Program-made: the position numbers and the translations under genes
Notes under the pieces: model-generated
What the model was told of the DNA's origin: nothing
Seen by the model: the letters and a program-made list of their open reading frames with translations, nothing else
Databases searched by the model: none
Part shown: positions 7,688 to 14,835 of the stretch, piece after piece
How positions within the stretch are numbered: the first letter of the stretch is position 1
Layout: each line of letters begins with the position of its first letter
Source of the DNA: JAVJPJ01 sp040217295
GTDB taxonomy: Bacteria; Pseudomonadota; Alphaproteobacteria; Rhodobacterales; Rhodobacteraceae
Length of the DNA stretch: 24,669 bases
Assembly: GCA_964460185.1 (NCBI GenBank)
Contig: CAYWTM010000039.1
Span: 1-24,669 of the forward strand
Direction: 5' to 3'

Positions 7688-9136
7688 TTACTCCGCCGCG
7701 ATCGGTTCGTAGATGGAATTGGGCAGGTCATAGCCCCACTGGCGGAACCGGTCGGCAAAGTTCGACCGAACGCCGCAGGCCGTGAAATGGCCAACGATGG
7801 TGCCGTCCGGCTTGAGCCCGGTGCGCTGGTAGCGGAACACCTCCTGCATGGAGATAACTTCGCCTTCCATCCCGGTAATCTCGGTGATCGACACCATCCG
7901 GCGCGACCCGTCCTGCAGGCGGCTGGCCTGTACGACCAGGTTCACAGCAGACGAGATCTGGGCGCGCACGGCCTTGATCGGCATTTCGATCCCGGACATG
8001 GCGACCATGTTTTCAAGGCGCGAACACGCATCACGGGCCGAGTTGGCGTGGATCGTCGTCATCGATCCGTCGTGGCCCGTGTTCATGGCCTGCAGCATGT
8101 CGATGACTTCCTCGCCACGCGTTTCGCCGACGATGATACGGTCTGGACGCATCCGCAGCGCGTTGCGCAAACAATCACGCTGGGTGACGGCGCCCTTGCC
8201 TTCCACGTTCGGCGGACGGCTTTCCATCCGGCCCACATGGACCTGCTGAAGCTGAAGTTCCGCCGTATCCTCGATCGTCAGGATGCGTTCGGCATTGTCG
8301 ATGAACGAACTCAGCGCGTTGAGCGTGGTGGTTTTACCGGAACCGGTACCACCGGATACGATCACGTTGAGGCGCGTGGCGACGGCCGCCTGAAGATAGG
8401 CCGCCATTTCCTCGGAAAACGCACCAAAGCGAACCAGGTCGTCGATGGCGAGCTTGTCTTTCTTGAACTTACGGATCGAGACGAGGGACCCGTCGACCGC
8501 GACCGGCGGCACCATCGCGTTGAATCGCGAGCCGTCCTTGAGGCGGGCGTCGACATAGGGGTTCGATTCGTCGACCCTCCGGCCCACGGCCGATACGATC
8601 TTGTCGATGATCCGCAGAAGATGGCGTTCATCCTTGAACCGGACTTCGGTCAGGCTCAGCCGGCCGGCGCGTTCCACGAAAACCCGGTTGGGACCGTTGA
8701 CCAGGATATCGTTGACGTCCGGGTCTTTCAAAAGCGGTTCGAGCGGGCCAAGCCCGGTCACCTCGTCGAACAGCTCGACGTTGAGCGTCTGTCGGTCTTC
8801 GCGGTTCAGCACCACGCCCAATTCGCTCAGCTGTTCCGACGTGATGGCGTTGATTTCCGCGCGAAGCTCGTTTTCCTTGGCGCCTTCCAGCGCCGACAGG
8901 TTCAGGTTGTCGAGCAGACGGCTGTGCATCTCCGTCTTGATTTCATCCAGACGCAGCCGGCGTTTCACATCCTTGTCGCCATCCGCAACCTGTGCGGCGG
9001 TTTTCGGTGCTTCGCTGGACGTCGCCGGTTTGCGGCGAACGGAATTGGCATCCTGCCCCGAAGGCGCCGCAACGGCCGCAACCGGAGCGGCGTCGCTGTC
9101 GCCCGGCTTTCCCGATTTTTTATATTTGGCAAACAT
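7688..9136 (-). CDS. cpaF: Tad pilus assembly/secretion ATPase CpaF (TadA)
   Basis: This 482-residue hexameric secretion ATPase of the GspE/VirB11 class powers pilin extrusion. It has a low-complexity Ala/Pro/Lys N-terminus (1-60), an N-terminal regulatory region (about 60-230, with GLGPLEPLLKDPDVNDILVN), Walker A GGTGSGKT (about 262-269), the Asp box ILTIEDTAELQL (about 285-296), Walker B RIIVGETRGEE (about 333-343) and the His box MTTIHAN (about 359-365). The start at 9136 (MFAKYKKS) is the usual CpaF opening. The gene follows cpaE by 19 bases and precedes tadB by 5. Confidence 0.96.
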   Translation of the reverse strand: MFAKYKKSGKPGDSDAAPVAAVAAPSGQDANSVRRKPATSSEAPKTAAQVADGDKDVKRRLRLDEIKTEMHSRLLDNLNLSALEGAKENELRAEINAITSEQLSELGVVLNREDRQTLNVELFDEVTGLGPLEPLLKDPDVNDILVNGPNRVFVERAGRLSLTEVRFKDERHLLRIIDKIVSAVGRRVDESNPYVDARLKDGSRFNAMVPPVAVDGSLVSIRKFKKDKLAIDDLVRFGAFSEEMAAYLQAAVATRLNVIVSGGTGSGKTTTLNALSSFIDNAERILTIEDTAELQLQQVHVGRMESRPPNVEGKGAVTQRDCLRNALRMRPDRIIVGETRGEEVIDMLQAMNTGHDGSMTTIHANSARDACSRLENMVAMSGIEMPIKAVRAQISSAVNLVVQASRLQDGSRRMVSITEITGMEGEVISMQEVFRYQRTGLKPDGTIVGHFTACGVRSNFADRFRQWGYDLPNSIYEPIAAE

Positions 9137-9155
9137 AGGTCAGCCCCTTCTTGCC

Positions 9156-10550
9156 CTATTTGGACGCCTTGGCGTCGCCGGCCATGGCTTTGTGCAGGCC
9201 ATCTGCAAGCTTGTGAATTTCCTTGCGCAGTGCGTTCTTTCTGGCGGTTTCGGCCAGCGGCTCTCCGTGATCGCCGGCTTGCATCACGGCCTTGCCGCCG
9301 TCGGGCAGGTAGGTCGAGATCTTGACCCCGAGGCTTTCGCCCAGTTTCTTGGCGCGGCCTTTCCCGTTCAGGTCGGTCAGGCCAGGCGCGCGGTTCAGCA
9401 CGAAGTGCAGCTTTTCTATCGGCAGGTCTTCGGACCGGAGCGCCTTGATGAACCGCATCGCGTTCTGGGCAGAGCGCATGTCCAGTTCCATCGTGGTGAA
9501 ATAGACATCAGCACGGTTGAGCACCGTTTCCGTCCACATGACCACCGTATGCGGCATGTCGATGATAACAATATCAAAACACTGCGAAGCAAGGTCGATC
9601 AGGGCTCCGACTTCTTCCGGGCCGATCAGATCCAGCGGCAGCACCTCGGGCGGGGCAGGGAAGACGGCAAGCTTGTCTTCGAAATGCAACAGCGCCTGTT
9701 TGAACGCGTCCACGTCCATTTCCTGCGCGTCTTGCAACATCTCGGTGATGATGTCGCGCCGAGGCAAGTCCAGGTAGGTCGATATGGTGCCGGACTGAAG
9801 ATCCAGATCCATCAGGCAAACCGACGGCGCATTCTTCTTTTCGATGGTCGCCAGTTCCCAAGCCATGTTGACCGCGAGCGTCGAGGCCCCGGTGCCACCA
9901 GCCAGTCCCTGAACGGCAAAGACGGCGGACCGCCCATCCATCCTTTGGCCGACGGCGAAGCTGGATTTTGCAGGAAGGGCGGCGGGTGTTTCTGGCTCCG
10001 CTGCGACAGCGGGCGTCGGCGCGGCTGCCTGCACCGGGGCGGGTGCGGGCGCAGGGTCCGTGGCGGGCGTCGGCATGTCCGCCTGTGCCGGTTCCCGTGC
10101 CGGAGCGGGAGGCGCCGCGGGCTCGGGGGCGGCAGGCACCTTCGGGTCACGGATTCGCGCGATTGCGTCATGCAGGGCGCCCTTCGCCAGCGGGTAGGGC
10201 ACGAAGTCATCGGCGCCGAGACGCAAGAGTTCATGCAGGGTGGCGGGGCTGACATTGTGAGCGATCAAGATGCAGTGGATGCCTTCGGACTTGGCCGTGC
10301 GGATCAACTCTCCGACCATGCCGAGATCGTGTTCATCCTCGGCACGGATCGCGAGCGCCAGGAATTGAATGTTCTCTGCATCGGGTTGGGCAAGAAACGG
10401 GCGCGCTTCATCGAAGGTCAGGTCACCCCATGCTTCGCCCAGTTCAGCCTCCATGTCCTCGATCAGCAGATCGAAGTGATGAACGTTCTGTGATACGGTA
10501 CACGCCAGAATTGGCGCCGGGTCCGATCTAAGTGCTAATCCGCTGCTCAT
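9156..10550 (-). CDS. cpaE: Pilus assembly protein CpaE (TadZ), ParA/MinD-like localisation factor
   Basis: This 464-residue cytoplasmic protein directs the Tad machine to its cell location. An atypical receiver-like domain (about 15-135) is joined by a Pro/Ala-rich linker (about 138-195) to a ParA/MinD-type domain (about 205 to the end). The deviant Walker A reads GLAGGTGASTLAVN (about 215-228): both lysines of the KGGxGK(S/T) signature are replaced. A switch-like LMDLDLQSG follows at about 246-254 and IVIIDMPHTV later. CpaE/TadZ proteins with degraded Walker A motifs are known, so this is family-typical, but it suggests weak or absent ATP hydrolysis. It opens the cpaE-to-cpaA operon. A terminator at 10736-10766 isolates it from the upstream OmpA-like gene, so it should have its own promoter in 10551-10725. 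Confidence 0.93.
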   Translation of the reverse strand: MSSGLALRSDPAPILACTVSQNVHHFDLLIEDMEAELGEAWGDLTFDEARPFLAQPDAENIQFLALAIRAEDEHDLGMVGELIRTAKSEGIHCILIAHNVSPATLHELLRLGADDFVPYPLAKGALHDAIARIRDPKVPAAPEPAAPPAPAREPAQADMPTPATDPAPAPAPVQAAAPTPAVAAEPETPAALPAKSSFAVGQRMDGRSAVFAVQGLAGGTGASTLAVNMAWELATIEKKNAPSVCLMDLDLQSGTISTYLDLPRRDIITEMLQDAQEMDVDAFKQALLHFEDKLAVFPAPPEVLPLDLIGPEEVGALIDLASQCFDIVIIDMPHTVVMWTETVLNRADVYFTTMELDMRSAQNAMRFIKALRSEDLPIEKLHFVLNRAPGLTDLNGKGRAKKLGESLGVKISTYLPDGGKAVMQAGDHGEPLAETARKNALRKEIHKLADGLHKAMAGDAKASK

Positions 10551-10725
10551 GCCTCAAGTCCTAATCTGCCCGGGTGTCCCGGATCATCATTCGTACAGGT
10601 CGAAGGACCCGCTACGGGTACCCTTTCACCGACGATTCAAATGAACGGCATTCGGGCTTCTCACGTGAATGTCCTCGGAAAAAGCGGCAACAATAGGACG
10701 AAATCGTGGGAATTCCTCTGCAGCG

Positions 10726-10766
10726 AAAAAACAAAGGGCCTGCCGAAGTATGACTTCGACAAGCCC
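10726..10766 (-). terminator. Rho-independent terminator between the OmpA-like gene and cpaE
   Basis: On the minus strand GGGCTTGTCGAAGT pairs with ACTTCGGCAGGCCC: 14 continuous pairs including two G-U, with a CAT loop. It is followed by TTTGTTTTTT. The stem occupies 10736-10766 and the T-run 10735-10726. It starts about 35 bases after the OmpA-like stop codon. This is one of the most convincing intrinsic terminators in the window, and it splits the Tad locus. Confidence 0.87.
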
Positions 10767-10799
10767 CTGAAAGTGTTAACGATAGTGGCTGTTCTCGAA

Positions 10800-11453
10800 T
10801 CAGCCGCCGCCGCCGGCCGATCCGGCGTAGTTGCGGTACACGATCTGTGCGTAACGCCCGTCCAGAACCAGCGGGTTGGAATCCACAAAGCCCGTCACCT
10901 CGGTGACCGTGCGCCGGTTACGCCGGTCTTCTGCCTCGGTGGCCACGATCGGTTGGGTCTCGCCCAGCGACACCAGCGCATCCAAACGATGCCGGTCGAT
11001 CCCCTGGCTGACCAGGAAGTTCACCGCGGCCCGTGCCCGGCGCAGGCCCAGGCGGTTGTTGTAGGCGTTGCTGCCGACAAGATCGGTATGCCCGTAGACC
11101 GAAAAGCGCGCTTCGGGGAAGTTGCGGATAAAGTGGGCCTGCTGCTGCAGGATCGCGCGTGCCTCGGCATCCAGCACGGCGGAGTTGAAGGCAAAGTTGA
11201 TCGTCGTCGGCACTTCTTCGGCGAACCGGCGCGAAAGGATCTGCGCATAGCTGATCTCGCCGGTGTGCAAGAGAGTGTTGTTCATCGTCGGATTGCCGAA
11301 GCCGCCCTCATCGATGCTTGCGCCAAGGGGCGCATTCCAGTTGCGATCCGCCACGCATCCGGCAAGGGCAAATGCGGTCAGCAGGCAGATCGCCGCCCCC
11401 GATTTGCGTTGCAGGCTCGTTCTCAATGGAAGGTTGGTCATCGCGTTCGTCAT
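10800..11453 (-). CDS. OmpA-family peptidoglycan-binding lipoprotein of the Tad locus
   Basis: This 217-residue protein has a hydrophobic signal ending in LAGC, with Cys33 as the probable lipid site, so it is a predicted outer-membrane lipoprotein. The C-terminal half is an OmpA-like domain: TINFAFNSAVLDAEA (about 84-98), VYGHTDLVGSNAYNNRLGLR (about 119-138) and RARAAVNFLVSQGI (about 139-152). These are the regions that bind peptidoglycan meso-diaminopimelate. The tail is Gly-rich. It starts 4 bases after the cpaC stop codon, so it is co-translated with the secretin gene and probably anchors the secretin channel to the cell wall. It occupies the place where cpaD stands in Caulobacter-type loci. 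A second in-frame ATG lies four codons downstream. Confidence 0.88.
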   Translation of the reverse strand: MTNAMTNLPLRTSLQRKSGAAICLLTAFALAGCVADRNWNAPLGASIDEGGFGNPTMNNTLLHTGEISYAQILSRRFAEEVPTTINFAFNSAVLDAEARAILQQQAHFIRNFPEARFSVYGHTDLVGSNAYNNRLGLRRARAAVNFLVSQGIDRHRLDALVSLGETQPIVATEAEDRRNRRTVTEVTGFVDSNPLVLDGRYAQIVYRNYAGSAGGGG

Positions 11454-11457
11454 GGTC

Positions 11458-12840
11458 TCACTCCATCACATAGCCATAGGACCCCGAGAAATCCTGTTGC
11501 GCGACATCCCCGGCGGGACCAGATGAACCGACCACGTTGCCGAGAAGGAACAATTCCCGTTCTGTCGGGATGGCGACACGGTCGGTGGGCAGGGTAAGCG
11601 CCTCGCCCCGAACCGGCGAAACCAGGTGCGCAGTCACGATGATCACCAGTTCCGACTGGCGCCGCTGATACGAGGCAGAGCGGAACAACGCCCCCAGGAC
11701 CGGAAGATCGCCCAACCATGGAACCTGACCGACCGAGTTGCGGAAATCATCTTGCAAAAGTCCTGCGATCGCAAAGCTTTCGCCGTCGCGCAATTCGACC
11801 GTGGTCGACGCGGATCGTGTGTTCAGAGACGGGCTTGTGGTTCCGGCAAGAACTTCGCCGATCGATGAAATTTCCGTATTCAGCGCAAGGTTGATGATGT
11901 CGCCGTCTACGACCGTGGGGGTGAAATCCATCGACACGCCAAAGGGGCGGAACTGGATCGTGGTGCCGCCGCTCTCGCTTTCGGTCGGGATCGGGTATTC
12001 GCCACCTGCAAGGAATTCGGCCGTCTGGCCCGAAAGGGCGGTAAGGTTCGGTTCGGCCAGCGTGCGCACCATGCCGTTGCTTTCCAGCGCCTCCAGCAAG
12101 ATCGACAATTGCATGCCGCTGCCCGAGAAGCTGACGCCGAGCGCGCCGTTTCGGCCGTCCAGCCCGGCCGGGATGCTGCCTGTTCCGAATGTGGTCACAC
12201 CACTGGTGCCGGAGCCCAGAGCGCCGCCGAAATCACCGCCCGTGGCGGTCAGGCCGAGGCTGGTGGACAGTTCCTGGCGGACGGTGCGCTCCATTTCGGC
12301 AAAGCGCACTTGCAACATCACCTGCTGAGAGCCGCCGACCAGCATCAGGTTCGAAATCCGGCCGACTGCATAGCGATCAGCCAGCTCCATGGCGCGATCG
12401 ACAACGCGACCCGAACTGACCGTGCCCGACAGAACGATGCCGTCATTGGCGGTTCGCACTTCGACGGGTTCCCCGGGAAGGATATCGCGCAGACGCTCGC
12501 GCAATTCCGCGACATCGGGGATGACCTGCACCTCGACATTCGCGATCAGGGTGCCATCGGCCCCCAGAAGCGTCAGGGTCGTGCGCCCGGGCGTTCGACC
12601 CAGTACATAAATCGTGCGTTCCGAAAGGGTTGCGATATCCGCGATTGCCGGGTTCGCGACCGAAAGCTCGGCAAACAGCAAGTCGCTTTCGACCACGACC
12701 GCGCGGTTCATGGGAACCCTCAGCGATGCCGTGGTCGCACCTTCGACGACGCGCAGGGTTTGTGCGGATGTCGGGGCGGTTTGGAATATCGTAAGCGCAC
12801 AGCCGATAAGGCATGCCCGCGCAATGTTCATCATGCTCAT
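11458..12840 (-). CDS. cpaC: Tad pilus secretin CpaC (RcpA)
   Basis: This is the outer-membrane channel for the Flp pilus. It has 460 residues from the ATG at 12840, where AGAGGCAGGATCACC supplies a ribosome site and the protein begins with a signal peptide cleaved near PTSAQ (about residue 26). The frame is open upstream to 12924, but that extension would bury the signal. The N-terminal pilus/secretin domain includes SDLLFAELSVANPAIADI (about 53-70). A BON-like segment follows at about 110-165 (VEVRTANDGIVLSGTVSS). The secretin domain contains RTLAEPNLTALSGQTAEFLAGG and the signature VPWLGDLPVLGALFRS near residue 380. It forms a two-gene unit with the OmpA-like lipoprotein. Confidence 0.94.
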   Translation of the reverse strand: MSMMNIARACLIGCALTIFQTAPTSAQTLRVVEGATTASLRVPMNRAVVVESDLLFAELSVANPAIADIATLSERTIYVLGRTPGRTTLTLLGADGTLIANVEVQVIPDVAELRERLRDILPGEPVEVRTANDGIVLSGTVSSGRVVDRAMELADRYAVGRISNLMLVGGSQQVMLQVRFAEMERTVRQELSTSLGLTATGGDFGGALGSGTSGVTTFGTGSIPAGLDGRNGALGVSFSGSGMQLSILLEALESNGMVRTLAEPNLTALSGQTAEFLAGGEYPIPTESESGGTTIQFRPFGVSMDFTPTVVDGDIINLALNTEISSIGEVLAGTTSPSLNTRSASTTVELRDGESFAIAGLLQDDFRNSVGQVPWLGDLPVLGALFRSASYQRRQSELVIIVTAHLVSPVRGEALTLPTDRVAIPTERELFLLGNVVGSSGPAGDVAQQDFSGSYGYVME

Positions 12841-12895
12841 GGTGATCCTGCCTCTTTGATCACGAAGTGGCGGATTTTCCCGCCTAATTATGGCC

Positions 12896-12924
12896 AATAT
12901 GCCCGACATTCGGATTTCACGCAA
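12896..12924 (-). promoter_or_regulatory. Possible sigma-70 promoter for cpaC
   Basis: On the minus strand TTGCGT (12924-12919), a 17-base spacer and CATATT (12901-12896) lie about 56 bases before the cpaC ATG. Match to consensus is moderate. It fits a message starting downstream of the terminator at 12983-13012. Confidence 0.3.
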
Positions 12925-12982
12925 GAATCAATGTATTGGCGTGTTTTGTTCATGTGCTCTTTCCACAACGCTTTCAGGCGTG

Positions 12983-13012
12983 AAAAAGCCCCGCAGATTG
13001 CTCTGCGGGGCT
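12983..13012 (-). terminator. Rho-independent terminator after cpaB
   Basis: On the minus strand AGCCCCGCAGA and TCTGCGGGGCT form a perfect 11-bp stem with a GCAA loop, followed directly by TTTTT. It begins about 25 bases after the cpaB stop codon. It separates cpaB from cpaC. Confidence 0.88.
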
Positions 13013-13036
13013 GGAAAGGGACACCGGTGCCGGCTG

Positions 13037-13870
13037 TCAGTTCGTGCAGGGGACCTGCTGGGTCACCACATCGGCGCCGCGGCGATGGCGCACGGTGCAG
13101 ATGCGCGGCCCTTCGACCACCTCGGCCACTTCGCGTTCCTGACCGATGATGGAGTCGCGCGACACTTCGATTTCCTCGGTCGTGGTCGTCTCGTCGCCCA
13201 CACCGACCAGGGCAAGTGTCAGTGTTCCGCTCGCCTGCGCCTGGGTCAGGGCCGCGATTTCCTGCGGCTGTGCCGCGATGGTCATGTTGCGGCCGATGAT
13301 CGGGTTGTTGCGCTGTTCATCCGTGATCTGGTCGATGGCCAGGATCTGCACGTTCGATCGAATCAGGCGCGTCACGCTGTCTCCGTCACGGCCCGTGCCG
13401 GTCCAGTAGACGTCGACCCGGTCGCCCGGGCGCAGAAATCCGGACACGCCGGACGTCACGTCGATGCGAAGGGCAAAGGCGCGCGCTCCGGGCTCGAGCC
13501 TGGACGCGACGCCGGCATCTTCGCCCGGCGCGGTGACCTTTGCCAGCAGCAGCGGCTCATCCAGTTCCATCGCGCGCAACACCGTGCGCAAGCCATCGTC
13601 ACCTTCGGGGAAGATGTCTTCGAGCGCGGTAAAGGCGCCGAACGGCACATGGTCGGCCGGCCAGCGGATGGCACGAACGTCCTCGGTGCTCAGGCGTTCG
13701 CCATAGCGCAGCGCGCGGGTCGCCACGTAGACATCGGTGGTGGGGACAATCGCGTTGCGCTGAGAATCGAGGGCCGTTTGATATTGCTCGAACCGCTCCA
13801 TCGCGATCTTGACGGCAAACCCTGCCAGGCCAACCCCCAATATAAGTACCAGTGCGAAGACCGCTCTCAT
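13037..13870 (-). CDS. cpaB: Flp pilus assembly protein CpaB (RcpC)
   Basis: This 277-residue protein has an N-terminal membrane anchor or signal (RAVFALVLILGVGLAGFAVKIA, residues 2-23) and acts in the periplasm with the secretin. An SAF-type domain covers about 44-105 (VYVATRALRYGERLSTEDVR...VLRAMELDEPLLLAKV). The RcpC region follows with RAFALRIDVTSGVSGFLRPG and DRVDVYWTGTG (about 125-160). The C-terminal tail carries two cysteines (RICTVRH and VPCTN) that could form a disulfide. I chose the ATG at 13870 because AAGGATAAGACG precedes it and it places the hydrophobic anchor at the N-terminus; the open frame to 13921 would add a charged extension. Confidence 0.93.
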   Translation of the reverse strand: MRAVFALVLILGVGLAGFAVKIAMERFEQYQTALDSQRNAIVPTTDVYVATRALRYGERLSTEDVRAIRWPADHVPFGAFTALEDIFPEGDDGLRTVLRAMELDEPLLLAKVTAPGEDAGVASRLEPGARAFALRIDVTSGVSGFLRPGDRVDVYWTGTGRDGDSVTRLIRSNVQILAIDQITDEQRNNPIIGRNMTIAAQPQEIAALTQAQASGTLTLALVGVGDETTTTEEIEVSRDSIIGQEREVAEVVEGPRICTVRHRRGADVVTQQVPCTN

Positions 13871-14046
13871 CGTCTTATCCTTTTTCGGGCTGTGCGATCG
13901 ACATGCGACCCACACGAACATTCAACTTTGGTGTACACATGCCCCGAGAATATGGCGTTTTTTGGGTCGCAGCGGACAATTGAAGTGTCCTTGTGCGGTC
14001 AGGGATGGCCTGCACATGTGTGTCGTGGCGCACCTAAAGACGGAAC

Positions 14047-14074
14047 GGGGCCGCGCAGATTGCTGCGCGGCCCC
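14047..14074 (-). terminator. Strong hairpin after flp1 (weak or leaky terminator / mRNA 3' stabiliser)
   Basis: A perfect 12-bp stem, GGGGCCGCGCAG with CTGCGCGGCCCC, closes a four-base loop (CAAT on the minus strand). What follows is GTTCCGTCTTT rather than a clean T-run. It starts about 40 bases after the flp1 stop codon. It could terminate part of the transcripts or protect the pilin message from 3' exonucleases. Confidence 0.6.
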
Positions 14075-14113
14075 TCGTTGATCGCGTCACGCGCCGGATG
14101 GCATCAGGACGGA

Positions 14114-14347
14114 TTAGTCGGCGATCACGTCCGGTGCAGCGGTGATGGCAACGCCAGCGAACGTGGTCGTGCCTGGGTCTGCAGCAACCAGGCTCGCCTG
14201 GATTTCGCCGGAAAGATCTTCGATGCCGCCGGACACGACGGCCATCACGGCCAGGCCCAGGCCAACCAGGGCTGCGGTCAGGACGACCCAGTCAACGGTC
14301 ACGGCGCCGGATTCGGATTGAAGGAAGGAATTGATCAGGTTGGTCAT
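14114..14347 (-). CDS. flp: Flp-type pilin 1
   Basis: This 77-residue major pilin candidate has a short leader, MTNLINSFLQSESG, a probable cleavage after the Gly, then AVTVDWVVLTAALVGLGLAV, the hydrophobic helix that packs the pilus core. The C-terminal part is LVAADPGTTTFAGVAITAAPDVIAD. Mature position 5 is Asp and position 6 Trp, where many Flp pilins have Glu-Tyr. Two ATGs are possible, at 14353 and 14347. I prefer 14347 because GGAG stands seven bases before it and the result aligns exactly with pilin 2 (MTNMIKNFVQ). The core-coding DNA is nearly identical to pilin 2. A hairpin follows. Confidence 0.9.
   Translation of the reverse strand: MTNLINSFLQSESGAVTVDWVVLTAALVGLGLAVMAVVSGGIEDLSGEIQASLVAADPGTTTFAGVAITAAPDVIAD
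14196..14320 (-). repeat. 125-bp near-identical repeat, copy 1 (within flp1)
   Basis: This copy and 14684-14808 align over 125 bases without gaps and differ at four positions by direct reading (about 97% identity). The repeat codes for the cleavage site, hydrophobic helix and following segment of the pilin. Identity falls sharply on both sides. Confidence 0.9.
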
Positions 14348-14539
14348 TGTCATGCTCCATCAGGTTTCAAGTAGATCAGTGGTCCACGGCCAGCACAGCC
14401 AAATGGTGTATCATGACGATCCCGCTTAAACGCGGCGGGAATGAGGCTCGTTCAGGGAATTGCTGCGAATTTTAAAGGGTTTTTTTGGTGGGGCCGCATC
14501 GCGGCCTTGGATGTTGCGGCGACGGCAATCAAAGACGAA

Positions 14540-14564
14540 GGGCCGCACGAAATTCGTGCGGCCC
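14540..14564 (-). terminator. Strong hairpin after flp2 (weak or leaky terminator / mRNA 3' stabiliser)
   Basis: Arms GGGCCGCACGAA and TTCGTGCGGCCC are perfectly complementary around a single base, so the real loop takes in a few arm bases. On the minus strand the stem is followed by TTCGTCTTT, a weak T-rich tract like that after the flp1 hairpin. It begins about 37 bases after the flp2 stop codon. Confidence 0.6.
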
Positions 14565-14601
14565 AATAATGCGCTTGATGCGCTGACGTCATCCGGTCGG
14601 A

Positions 14602-14835
14602 TCAGTCGGCGATCACGTCCGGTGCTGCGGTGATGACGACACCACCGAACGGGTTGTCTGCGGGGTCTGCGGTGACCAGGCTTGCCTGGATTTCGCCCGA
14701 AAGGTCTTCGATGCCGCCGGACACAACGGCCATCACGGCCAGGCCCAGGCCAACCAGGGCTGCGGTCAGAACGACCCAGTCAACGGTCACGGCGCCGGAT
14801 TCGGATTGTACGAAGTTCTTGATCATGTTGGTCAT
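14602..14835 (-). CDS. flp: Flp-type pilin 2
   Basis: This 77-residue Flp pilin paralogue has the leader MTNMIKNFVQSESG, then AVTVDWVVLTAALVGLGLAV and a tail LVTADPADNPFGGVVITAAPDVIAD. It differs from pilin 1 in the leader (four substitutions) and in a short patch before the shared ITAAPDVIAD end. The ATG at 14835 has GGAG nine bases upstream. It is the first gene of the Tad locus in transcription order. Whether pilins 1 and 2 are co-polymerised, or one is a minor or alternative subunit, cannot be told from sequence. Confidence 0.9.
   Translation of the reverse strand: MTNMIKNFVQSESGAVTVDWVVLTAALVGLGLAVMAVVSGGIEDLSGEIQASLVTADPADNPFGGVVITAAPDVIAD
14684..14808 (-). repeat. 125-bp near-identical repeat, copy 2 (within flp2)
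   Basis: This is the partner of 14196-14320, with four mismatches in 125 bases. The flanking coding sequence is clearly more diverged, which points to recent duplication with divergence at the ends or to gene conversion of the core. Confidence 0.9.

Noticed and set aside
7787..9325. A 512-codon open frame on the plus strand across cpaF
   Set aside because: It is the complement of cpaF and the end of cpaE, both certain from motifs. There is no recognisable domain in it.
8601..10493. A 630-codon open frame on the plus strand across cpaF and cpaE
   Set aside because: It is a shadow of two confirmed genes, with Ser/Arg/Gly-rich low-complexity product and no ribosome site of note.
13871..14046. 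A possible cpaB promoter (TTGTCC and CATATT)
   Set aside because: The spacing is 19 bases and the -35 match is poor, so it was not listed.
12890..14374. A 494-codon plus-strand frame crossing cpaB, flp1 and their gaps
   Set aside because: It runs antisense through two confirmed genes and through hairpins. Its composition is that of an antisense shadow.
14492..14506. A 6-bp GGCCGC/GCGGCC hairpin next to a T-run
   Set aside because: The T-run precedes the stem on the plus strand and gives A on the minus strand, so it cannot be a terminator for the flp genes.
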